NCBI GenBank assembly: GCA_026874595.1
Contig: CM049314.1
Location: forward strand, 53,857,812 to 53,921,811
Length of the DNA stretch: 64,000 nt
Reading direction: 5' to 3'
Source of the DNA: Sipunculus nudus
Lineage: Eukaryota > Annelida > Sipuncula > Golfingiida > Sipunculidae
Shown here: positions 54,345-64,000 of the stretch, piece after piece
Layout of the letters: every line of letters begins with the position of its first letter
Numbering within the stretch: position 1 is the stretch's first letter
The notes under the pieces: model-generated
Told to the model about the DNA's origin: nothing
Seen by the model: the letters and a program-made list of their open reading frames with translations, nothing else
Databases searched by the model: none
Translations under genes and position numbers: made by a program

Positions 54345-55176
54345 GGAAGTGGCTAAACAGCCGGCAGGGTGCCGGCAGTTTAGTCCACAGGCTAAACAGC
54401 TGGCAGGGAATACTGACCTTGCCCTTGAGTCTATAGCCCACTGGCTGAACTGTTGGCAAATGAATGTAACACTGTATGCTCTATTTTAGTGTGATACTCT
54501 GTACTTTCCATGATCATTTTGACAATGAGCTGACAATATAGTGCTGACTTACCAAATTAGATATTTTGATAGCCTTTTCTTAAGGAATGCCATTTGGTGT
54601 GGATATTTCTTGCATCATCTCACAACACAATGGCTAGGCTCAGCAACTTAAATTGGTTGTGGTGTAAGATTGTGTGATTATACCTTTGATCTTGTTATGG
54701 GTTCATAACTGAAATGAGTATGGAGCCCGGGTCACCTGGTGTGTAATTCTCAGCCTTGCACCAAGGCAAACATTTCTGGTAAATTTTTATGACAAAATCT
54801 ATAAACTATCCTGTAAATATTACAATTTTTATCAGAAAATTTATATAAAAGTACCCTGTAAATTAATTTCACAAATGTGCACTTTTAATACCTACTCATT
54901 ATTTCTCAACATACTTATTACATATAGACCAGCAAAATAGATAATTTGGTAAGTCATCACTATATTGTCAGCTCATTGTCCAAATAATAATGAAAATGGA
55001 AAGTACAGAGTATTAAGTACTATAACACTGAAATAGACTGAAATAGAGCATACATTAATTTGCCGGCAGTTTAGCCAGTGGGGTAGACTGCTGGCAAGGT
55101 CAATTTCCCCTGCCGGCTGTTTAGCCTGTGGACTAAACTGCCGGCCGGGCACCCTGCCGGTTGTTGAGCCACTTCC
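54345..55176. mobile_element. Mutator-like foldback element, long TIRs and 9-bp TSD
   Basis: Ends GGAAGTGGCT...AGCCACTTCC with long inverted arms of about 240 bp each (54345-54585 against 54935-55176). They share GCCGGCAGGGTGCC, TTTAGTCCACAGGCTAAAC, TGACCTTGCC, and CAATGAGCTGACAATATAGT in inverse order. Identical AATACAATA flanks at 54336-54344 and 55177-55185 give a 9-bp target duplication, the size used by Mutator-like elements. The central ~350 bp has no coding capacity. Confidence 0.82.
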
Positions 55177-55310
55177 AATACAATAACCTAGACTTCTCCG
55201 AGAATCGAGATATCTTTCAAATTCAATCTGACAAAATGTCACAAGAAATTGTCTTAGCTGAAGCGTGCTATGGTATGACGGCATCATTCAAAGACATTAA
55301 ATATACTTAC

Positions 55311-55420
55311 GCTGTGAAATTACGATACTGAGGTAATAAAGTTCCCCTTAGTCGAACTAAAAGATGCCGTTCTGTCTGTCAACCAGGTTTGACGTTTGCG
55401 ACCACGTCCAGTTCTAGTGG
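55311..55420 (-). other. Candidate non-coding first exon of the dsRBD gene
   Basis: On the minus strand a strong donor (GTAAGTATAT at 55310-55301) follows ...TTTCACAGC. This could join to the 52205 acceptor. The 5' limit is not visible and the exon is a guess from the donor and position. Confidence 0.3.
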
Positions 55421-55620
55421 CGGGGCCGAAGGTTGGGGAATTCCCTTTTTCTGGGAAATACCTCTAACTGGTTACAAAATCTATATGTGCCATGAAAGAT
55501 GCGCGTACCAGCCCAGAAATTATGAAGTAGTCCACTTGTTCTAAAGAAAGACAGGAGGAATAATAAAACGGCATAAAATAAAGATTTGTTCATTACTTCA
55601 TTTATATTATGCAAAGAGTC

Positions 55621-55804
55621 TTATTCGTCCAGATATTTTCCGTTATTTTGTATAAACTTTGCACTATATTTCCTGCAGGCGTAGTGATATGAACAGGCTC
55701 CAATGACAACGACATCAACAACATGGCGGCTGTCGCCTTGTCCAGGTCTGACGGAATGAACACCGCGTCTGAAACTATGAGCGAACAAAGCGCTCTGAGC
55801 TGAC
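55621..55804 (-). CDS. Small uncharacterised ORF head-to-head with next gene
   Basis: A 60-codon frame with ATG (MSAQSALFAHSFRRGVHSVRP...) and a short hydrophobic stretch (VVDVVVIGACSYHYA) before a charged tail. An N-terminus with Arg and Ser and no acids would suit a mitochondrial small membrane protein, but I recognise no family. It starts 60 bp from the opposite-strand ATG at 55865, so it may equally be 5' UTR of the dsRBD gene. Confidence 0.3.
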
Positions 55805-55864
55805 ATGGTGGTTTTCTGATGACTTTATTTTTATGTTTTATTGGTTGCCGCCCGTCATTTCACC
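55805..55864. promoter_or_regulatory. Candidate bidirectional promoter
   Basis: Sixty bases between divergent ATG codons (minus 55804, plus 55865), within a locally GC-richer stretch (55380-56020). No TATA box is evident. Confidence 0.35.
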
Positions 55865-56021
55865 ATGACAAACCGCAACAAAAGCAAGAAGAAGCGCGAT
55901 ATGAAGTACTTGGACCTGTCGTTTGAGGGGCAGCGTGCCGCCTCCGCTCCCAGCTCAGGCCGGACCGACCAAACTTGTCAACAGTTAACAAACGGCCTGA
56001 GACCACACGGCGGATACAGAG
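55865..56021 (+). CDS. First coding exon of an unrecognised gene, continuing right
   Basis: CACCATG start context. Encodes MTNRNKSKKKRDMKYLDLSF EGQRAASAPSSG and on to LRPHGGYRG, a very basic N-terminus with Lys-Lys-Lys-Arg that could act as a nuclear-localisation signal (pattern only). The donor is taken at 56022 (GTTTGT), leaving phase 1. The sequence is locally GC-rich and codon-like compared with its flanks. I do not recognise the family; most of the gene must lie to the right, perhaps beyond the window. Confidence 0.6.
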
Positions 56022-57880
56022 GTTTGTAATCACTTTTCATTTAGAATAATAATGTTTTAAGTAATTCTAAATGTTAAAATTAATGAAAGCTCGCAAAAAG
56101 CTCTCATAAATTTAACATTATGAGACTTAATTGCGGTAATAGATCTATTTAATTAATAGTTATAACTTATATTATGAAAGTGTAGGCCAGAAATGGACTG
56201 TTCTGGGCCTATTCATAATCTGATAGTCAATGTTGCCCCGTCACAGTTCTGGACTAATTAAAGTGGTCATTGTGATTTACAGTAAAACCTTCCAATCGCA
56301 AAAATAGATAACGACCACCCAGGTTTGGTGACCAACTCATATTTGTGACAGTTTTTCAGGTAAAGTTGCTTTATATGGGGCTGAACTACAGCCTCAGGGG
56401 ACAAAAAAGGAAATGAACCCACATTTTCGTTTTTTTTTAAATGTGGGTTCAGTGCCTTATAGGCTTCTAAGTATTATACCCTAGTATAAATAATATAACA
56501 CTATCTTTTCATTTGTATAAGTTGTATAGGAAAAATAAGCATAATTTCATACTAAATAAACATACCAGGGTAGATCAGCTTGAACATGAAGTAAACCTAC
56601 ATTTTCTTTTAATAAATAAGTACATATATAAGAAATATATAATAGTATTTTATCAGTTAGAAATATGCAGTAAAAAATAAGCATCACCCTTTGACTGATT
56701 TTCTTGAAGTTTTACGTGAAGTCATTGACAATTATACCAAAACTGCAAAAGTGGGTTCACTTTGCACAAAATAAATGTGGGTTCACAGGCAGTAAAATGG
56801 GATTTCGTAAAAAAAAGTGGGTTCACTTGTTGCGTGTCTTTTACACACTGAACCCACATTTTTCTTCATAAAAATTTTGGTTCACTTGTTCTTTAAGCAC
56901 ACCTGAAGGTCAGCCCTGCATAATGCTCTTATACCACTTTTCAGTTGTCTTGATTTTATTCATTAGTTTATTAGACAAATTGACACTAAAAGGTACATGT
57001 ACATACAATACAAAATACAGCCAGGATAGCTGATAACTATTGTCTATAAAGTTGAAAACTTATTGCCATGGTGGTCCGTTTATCAGGCCTGCCATTAATA
57101 CAATTTACTGATCAGGCATACCCACTAGCTTTGGTTAATCTCACTGGTCAATAAAGAAATATATTTGGTTCATATTTAAACTCTACATTGGCCTGTTCAG
57201 AAATTATTCATTAGCTGAGGGTAAGCTTAAAGGGAGAGCTATGCAAGCCAGGTGTAAAATACAGTAAATTTACATGGACCAGGTCCAGTGGATATAGTTT
57301 AGGTATCAAGGACTTTTCACTTTGTGGTCAATGTTCATGTGGAACAAATCCCATTAATATTTGCTACATTTGTAATATTTAATTGTAGCATTTTCATTTA
57401 ATTGATCTGCCATCAGTGAAATTGTATTACTGCATGAGTCTCTTCTGTTTCTTGGATACATCTGATTCTAGACCCCTTTCTTCTAACAAAGACAAGTGAT
57501 CAGCCTACGCTGACAGAGGCAGGTTTCCTTGTTAAAAATAATATTTATACATGAAAATCTGAGATGTATTTGCCAGGAGCTTCAGGTCTTGAGCATAGAA
57601 TCGTACCATTGTTAAAATACATTAAAATTAGTTAGTCTCAGGATACTGACAGCCTGAATGTTGACATTAAAAAGGTTTTGTTATACCACTTAATTGTTTA
57701 TAGCCTCAGGCCTGTTGATTGTCGATCTAAGATTGTGAATATTCCTGACTTTCATCAGAAAATTGTTCACGTGGCTGTACGTGACTTTTGTCCATATTGC
57801 TCCTTCTGGACCTTTTGGATGAAAAATAACCAAGGCAATAAGGGAAAGATTTATATGGTATTAAACAGACATGGGGTCTA
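56022..57880. other. Intron of the unrecognised gene (inferred), left part
   Basis: Contains a cluster of GTGGGTTCA/TGAACCCAC words between 56410 and 56890. A MITE-like start (TTACAGTAAAACCTTCCAAT near 56279) is also present. No exon recognised. Confidence 0.4.
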
Positions 57881-59975
57881 TTACAGTTGTTCTATTACTA
57901 TTACTATTACTTTCAATTTCTGGTATTACTATTACTATTACCACATTTTATCTTCTATTACTATTACTATTACTATTACTGGGGTATCTATTACTATTAC
58001 TATTACTGAAACTGATGGGGGGATTCTAAACCTTGCGCAGCCATGAGTGCTATAAACTAACACTACCATCACATGTTTAAATAATATTACAAGCACCTAT
58101 ATCATCCAGTACTACACAATTTTCTTATACTGTGTCTGACATTTACAAGAAGCCTACTGGAACTGGAGATCTTAATTATTTCAGCTTCTTTAATTGTGTT
58201 TTTTTTTTATATTTTGAAACCTCAATGATCATTATTAGGGCATTTCAAGTCGAAATTATATGACAATTGTATGAACTCTTGAATACATGTAATTAAAAAG
58301 CAACCCATTGTAAAGGCCCGGACATATTTAAAATATTGATTTATAATTATACGCGTACTTGTACTTTTTATATTATTTTCATATATATTTCACATAAATT
58401 TATAAATTTATTTTATAGTACATACTTCTGTTTAGATTTAATCTTCTTTCTCATAGTTAATGAATAAAAGATTTTCAGTTTAACTAAAAATTGTCACCAG
58501 AGGAATTTCTCATTATTATTGCATATTATTATTAAGTATCAAAGCTGACAATTCAGTCCTTTATGTATGTATCAGGAGAGGAATTTATGTAGGGCTGTGT
58601 CTTGTTTCCCAACCCTTGTAAATGTATCCAAAAAAATATTGTTTATGTCAAGATTCTGGATAGAACCAAACTGGAGACAAAAGTACCCCATCTTCTCGGG
58701 TGTATATGTTCATTTTGATGTGATGCCATGTTTTATTCCATCACAGAGTACATCTTGAGAGTGAACAGAGAGGTGGTAAACTTTACAATAATATGGTACC
58801 ATTATTGTAAAGTTTACCACCTCTCTGTTCACTCTCAAGATGTTACGTAGCATGCATGGCTTTTATTCTTCAGGCATGTCCTTCTTCATTGCAGCAAAAC
58901 CAGCATAGGATAATTTAGGAAAATGTAGAGTGATTTAAACTTACATCAATTTTACAAAACAAATAAAATATTATTTAACTCACTTTCACAATAAATTTGG
59001 TATTTAACAATCTTGTACTTAAAATTTTGTACATAACAGGATCTGATTATTTGATATCAAAATTTCAGATATTTAATAATAAAATATTAACAAATAAATT
59101 AATATAGTTGGTTCATTTAATTTTTCAAAATATAAATTAACATAATTTTAGATACTGAATGAAGGTCTGCAAAATTGGTACTATGAAATAACTACAAGTA
59201 TTCAAAGAGTAGTTTTAAAAGAATATGTAAATAAATTAACTAGATAATACATGTGCCTGCAGTATGATTTTATCCAAGTGATTGTGGTACTGATATGACT
59301 TTTTAGCAATGTAGGCTTCAATACACTACGGGTATTGAAAACACCATAAGCTTATCATGAACATTTTTGGTCTGCACTGTATCTGGTTCCATATTATATT
59401 ATTTTTTAATGTGTGTTATTGCAATCTGTATGATCAAAATGCAAACTGGCTTTTGAAAACAAATCTAGGTACATTTCAGAATATGCATATGGATTGATGG
59501 ATGTGAGATAAGATGTACATGTCACAATAATAATACACTATTTATCTGTCTCTTAACATCAAACATGCCTCTGTTTATCCATGGTTTACTAATCAAAGGT
59601 CAGATTGTGCCAGGTAACCTATTTGGCTGTGACCTAATCTGTCCAATACTCTTATGTAATTAGCACCAGTGGTCACCAGCAATGTGGCAGCTGGCCCATG
59701 CTTGCCTCAACAATAGGCACATCCTGGGCAATTACTGGTCAAGAACTGAGTCTGTTCAGCATTATTTGCTGATATGCTTCATGATCAACAGGCTCACAGG
59801 AAGTAATAGAAAGTAATATGTATTACTCTATTACTTTGCCTTTTATTTCTATTACTATTACTATATCAGCTCAAATTTTTTAGTCTATTACTATTACTAT
59901 TACTATTACATGAAAGAAGCTGTAATAGTCTATTACTATTACTATTACTTATTACTATTACCCCATGTCTGGTAT
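57880..59975. repeat. Block bounded by inverted CAGACATGGGGT and (CTATTA)n arrays
   Basis: The left border CAGACATGGGGT near 57876 and right border ACCCCATGTCTGG near 59962 are inverted copies. Just inside each lie arrays of CTATTACTATTAC (57890-58015 and 59800-59965). The block looks like a transposon-derived unit about 2.1 kb long, but no family or target duplication could be fixed. Confidence 0.45.
58750..58843. repeat. Perfect 43-bp inverted repeat with 8-nt loop
   Basis: Arms 58750-58792 and 58801-58843 (ACATCTTGAGAGTGAACAGA... and its exact complement) are fully complementary across 43 bp with the loop ATGGTACC. The RNA would form a long perfect hairpin. Confidence 0.96.
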
Positions 59976-62226
59976 TAAATTATATTGTAATATTAGAGTT
60001 CAGGATGAAAAAAATATTTACCGGTATTTTAAAACAACAAAATAAACAAAGTATAAAATGAACTAAATATTTGATTGAAAGAAATTGCTTGAACTGCACT
60101 GTTACTTATAAATAAGTGTGTGTAATTTTGTAAGTACAGGCAGCCAATAATAGTTGATGAGATGGTCCAGAGCCGTGACACCTGATAAACCTGTCAGGCT
60201 GGTGTTACTGGCAATGGAGCCATGACAAAGTCACACATCATCTTTATAGGTGTACACCTCACACCTGAGTAAAGATTACTCAAATAGTAACCAAGCAGTA
60301 AGTTGTTCTGGTTCCTGCAAGTGCTCTTTACTAAGTTCTGTGTAGATCTCCAGTTGTAGGCAAATGTCAAACAGAACACTGTTCATGTCAGTTCTTTGTA
60401 TATAAATTTATGTACACAATGTTTATGCCCAGGAACAAATGTTTAAAATTGAATGTGATTAATTATGTATAGTGTACATGTATATGGTTTAGAACTGTGG
60501 CTTTTCCTCACTTTAAGAATATTGCTGTATTCCAGAGGGTTATTGATACATATCTAGAATACTTTCCACTGATTGAAACAGTATTGTTTTTCTGTGTGAC
60601 AGCTTCAGCTTTGACACTGGTATAATTGTTGATGGTATAAACATTGAGTCATTGACCCATTGGTGAAAGAAGCAGTATAACTGTTTTCTTGTCCCTGCTA
60701 AATAGTGAAATAGAACATAACTTCTACATAAACTTAAAGCTGAACATCTGGTAATAGAGCTCCTTGTCCAGCTCTTGAACCTTTTGGGCCAGCTGAGGAC
60801 TTGAGACTGCATGGTCTGATACCCACGCTGTATACAAGTGGTGTTTGTCTAATATTCTGCACACACTTTAGGCTTCAACTGAAGGTATAATAGTATTGTC
60901 CATCAAGGAAAAATGGCTTGTTTACAGAGTAGCCTGACTTGTCACACCAAATGTTTAATAAATCCTGCCCCATTACACTGGACGGCAGCAGTACTACTAC
61001 TGGACATAATGCTGTCTGTAACAAAAGCATGACCAAGCCCATGTATGGTCATTTCTAGCTCAGTGTTAATCTAATACTTATAAAAGGAATTCAGTTCACG
61101 TTTGTTCGCAATGTTCTCTAAAACCGCGTTGTGTACAATATTGTGCCATACATCATTTTAAAGTTTATTATCCCCGCAGTGATATAGGCGATATGAAAAT
61201 AAATGATTTTTAATATACATATAATTTTTAGTGATTTTACCGTTTTATTACCGAGCACGGCCGAACTGCCTTCGGCAATCACCGGAATGCGTGCATCGTG
61301 GTCACTTAACCTCTAACACTGAGGACTATTGTTCATATGAATAACAGTTGCTTTCAATGAGGGATTTGACCCACGTGCATGGTCAGTAAAAGAGAAAAAC
61401 ACATGTTTCTCGCTTTATGAAATGGAGAGTTCAACCTAGGAGGATTAATGACAAAACCTTATTCAAGGTCCCAATTTCAGGAACAGGGCTGGGTTGGTGT
61501 CGGCGGTTTCAGGCCTCAAAATTTGTCTAATACGATAAAAAAAGGTTGCGGTGGCTGAAAATGGGAAACGGACCCACTGCATGGAGTCCCGCTGGGTCCG
61601 CTTCTGCTACTTAAGATGTATGCATATTTCTGTATTCTTCTTCAGGAACAGTTTCCTTGCAACGTATATTTAATTAATCTTTCATGTGTTCCTCACATCA
61701 ACCTATTCTTTATACATCCAACGATAGGAACCAGTCAAATATCAACGAAACGCTGTATACTTCCGTGTCTCATTCCAGTTCGCAATGTAAACCATCACTG
61801 ACCAGGTCTTCAAGGTAAACATACCGGGATATGATTTTTGCCACAAAATAACAGTAAAAAATTATTTGTACATATCGTATTCCGAGAGTATCCCAATAAA
61901 AATCTATATTTTCTTTAATTTTTATAATAAAAAAAGAGCCAACATTCAATATCTCAGTAAATATATATCTCCCAAATCGAGGTAAAAAGCCCGGTATACC
62001 GGGTTTATCAGCTAGTCCTTTTATATACTGGGTCAGTTTTCTGATAATAGTTAAAAATAATACAGATGCATAAAAAAATTGCCACTGTGTTACCTAATGA
62101 TTCTGTGATGCTTCATTATATGATTCATCATATCAGCATATTCCTGCTACAGTTATAATTAATCATTTGAAATCTGATATATATGATAGTGCATTTGTAA
62201 GTGACAGGAACATAAAAAATATTAAA
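59976..62226. other. Inferred intronic sequence without recognised feature
   Basis: Includes a locally GC-rich patch near 61240-61310 and 61480-61610; no coding exon could be supported. Confidence 0.35.
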
Positions 62227-62228
62227 TA

Positions 62229-62384
62229 CAGTGGAACCCTGCCATTCAATCACCCCACAAATATGATTTTTCTTGGTCCCAAATGTATGATCCAGGTAAC
62301 TTAAAATTTCACAAATATGACCACTCCCAAATCACGACCACTTTGGTCAGTCCCCAAGGTGGTCGTAATTGTAGGGTTCCCCTG
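62229..62384. mobile_element. 156-bp MITE, Tc1/mariner type ends with TA flanks
   Basis: The left CAGTGGAACCCT and reversed right CAGGGGAACCCT match at 11 of 12 positions. Each end is bordered by TA (62227-62228, 62385-62386). Size, TA target and ends of the CAGTGGAACC type fit a mariner-like miniature element. The inner part repeats ATGACCAC/GACCACTTTGGTC. Confidence 0.75.
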
Positions 62385-62533
62385 TATACAATTTAAAATA
62401 TGTGAAGCAGCACAATTTTGATCTGATTTGTACATCATACACAAAAATGCTCAGTATTGTAACATTAATTGTACATTACCTGTATAAGTTTGCAGGACAT
62501 GATTACATTTCAGTGTGATTTATTTTATCTCAG

Positions 62534-62557
62534 GTTTAGCAGGAAACAGGCGTTCAG
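62534..62557 (+). CDS. Candidate 24-nt microexon of the gene starting at 55865
   Basis: TTTATCTCAG acceptor and GTAAGC donor enclose 24 bases. Their phase fits the 55865-56021 exon (phase 1 in and out) and would add GLAGNRRS. Based only on splice signals and phase. Confidence 0.3.
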
Positions 62558-63640
62558 GTAAGCCGGGATGTGGCTGAAATTCCCTGCTTTGTTTGCCGCA
62601 TATAGTTGTAGTGACATGCTTAATTTTGATTTATTTGCTTTGGTTTTGTGATGTATTGGTTTTACTCGGAATTAATGTGTGTTTTATTGAGGGACAGTAA
62701 TTTGGTTTGGTTTATTTCAGCCTAGATTTAGTTCGTTGTTTGGTTTGTTTGGTTTGAGTGATTAACATTTTAACTGGGTTTTAATGTGTTCTAGACTAAT
62801 CCAGTCAGATTTCCGTTAACTGTCACATAAATACATTTATTCATGTCACCATATAACACAGTACAAGGGAATTATAATGTAACATGCATTGTTATGGGAT
62901 GGACATTTTAACCTGGATTGTTTAACTGGACATTTTGACAAAGACTTCTCATCTAAGCTTTCACCATTGCATGTAACCAGTATTTGATGGCCATATGTTA
63001 CTAGTCACAAAAAAACACAGTCATTTTTTTTTTTTCATCTAAAAGTTGAATTTCAAGTGTGATTTGGCAGCTGAATGCTTGATGCCTCCAGGCTTTTCTG
63101 TGCAGTCATGTTTTCTGTTTTGGTTGTGTTTTTTTTTAGCCCATCAAATTGCAGTGTGATTTCATTCTTTCATTAACAGTAGGCATAACAAAAACAGTTC
63201 TTCAGTTGCATGATGCAAGTATGATAAATAACTACAAATCTCGGTTATACTTAAATTAAACTTATTCTTCTTTGTTCATATATCTATACTCTTTACATAA
63301 TCTTTTTTATGAGAAAAATGTCTCATGATGCTTTTGCTCTCAGCTTCTGATGGAATAATTTTATATTTTTGGAGGATATATATTTATAGGTAATAATAAT
63401 AATGTGGTTGTGATTTGTAGTTGTTTACTGACACATTGTTAAATATTAGTTACATATATTACATACAATGTGTGCTCTGGGTTGTCCTCAAGGAGCAATT
63501 TTCTTGATGTAAGAAAATCTGTTTTCTCAGAATGCCTTTTCAACATGAGGCAGGGTGATTATTTATTTAACACATTCAGCAGAGAGTAACAGCAATAATG
63601 ACAGTTTAAATGAAAGAATGTGAAGTATATAATTAGAGCT

Positions 63641-63688
<48 letters not shown>

Positions 63689-64000
63689 CAAGTTGAAGCT
63701 AAATTTAAGGTTAAGATTAGGATTAATGAAGTTTGATTTAACAGTTAAATCCTGATCACCTTTTATAAAACAACAGTTTATAGTGTTGTGGACCCTGAAA
63801 TGTTTATTGATTATGACCAGTACAATAAGCCAACAAACATAATGCTAAAAGACAAAAACATTTGCTAAAAAATTATGTCCAGTAAACAATCTACCGTTCC
63901 CTATGTAGACATTTTGTCTGCCCTTGCAGTCTGTGCTCCATTTGTCTATAGACAACTCATGTCCGGTGACATTCTGTCCATTGGCATATTCAGTGGCATT
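62558..64000. other. Inferred intron, right end of window
   Basis: AT-rich, with an (AT)n tract at 63643-63684. No exon recognised. Confidence 0.35.
63643..63684. repeat. (AT)n microsatellite
   Basis: Pure TA run. Confidence 0.95.

Noticed and set aside
55621-55804. Assignment of the 60-codon frame to a named mitochondrial complex subunit
   Set aside because: Only general resemblance (basic N-terminus, one short helix); no specific motif supports any family.

Overview
This window looks like a piece of an AT-rich animal nuclear genome, most likely a mollusc or another lophotrochozoan. The evidence is split genes with GT/AG introns, small exons in a sea of non-coding DNA, very many (AT)n tracts, RNA polymerase III type (tRNA-derived) repeats, LINE and DNA-transposon debris, and proteins of clearly animal type. 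The phylum is an inference from repeat style and was not tested by search. There is no sign of operons, CRISPR arrays, rRNA genes or bacterial genes.

Four genes can be supported. (1) A plus-strand SLC9A-type Na+/H+ exchanger occupies about 3.7-22.5 kb. I reassembled 19 coding exons, all with compatible phases and ending in a stop at 22528-22530; the 5' exons (signal peptide, first membrane helices) were not found and probably lie upstream of the window. (2) An intronless minus-strand DHHC palmitoyltransferase of ZDHHC24 type lies at 29.58-30.43 kb. (3) A minus-strand gene for a protein with several double-stranded-RNA-binding domains spans 38.08-52.15 kb; four coding exons join in one frame from an ATG to a stop (522 codons). 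(4) The first coding exon of an unrecognised plus-strand gene begins at 55865, apparently sharing a promoter region with one or two minus-strand transcripts.

The rest is repeats. From left to right: a degenerate ~157-bp tandem satellite with palindromic AGGTCAnnnTGACC-like cores, into which a miniature LTR retrotransposon has inserted (1.83-2.46 kb; three LTRs and two internal regions, with a tRNA-Pro type primer-binding site, a polypurine tract, and a tRNA-like A box/B box inside the LTR); AGGTCA-rich repeats; a hAT-like non-autonomous element with an 8-bp target duplication; a degenerate LINE reverse transcriptase; two GC-rich inverted-repeat elements at 12.7-14.0 kb; a 32-bp minisatellite (17.97-19.52 kb) that is an amplification of an exchanger exon end plus its splice donor; a 34-bp minisatellite next to the last exchanger splice acceptor; a MULE-type transposase remnant at 31.5-31.95 kb; a 50-bp tandem array at 36.95-37.92 kb; a 2.55-kb inverted-repeat element (41.68-44.23 kb) with a 5-bp target duplication that carries a heat-shock-element/TATA promoter; a dispersed repeat family running through 25-50 kb; a Mutator-like long-TIR element at 54.35-55.18 kb with a 9-bp target duplication; a near-perfect 43-bp hairpin at 58.75 kb; and a small TA-flanked MITE at 62.2 kb.

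The most unusual signals are the Pol-III-promoter-bearing miniature LTR element, the amplified splice-donor array inside the exchanger gene, and the transposon-like element carrying a five-unit heat-shock element with a TATA box.
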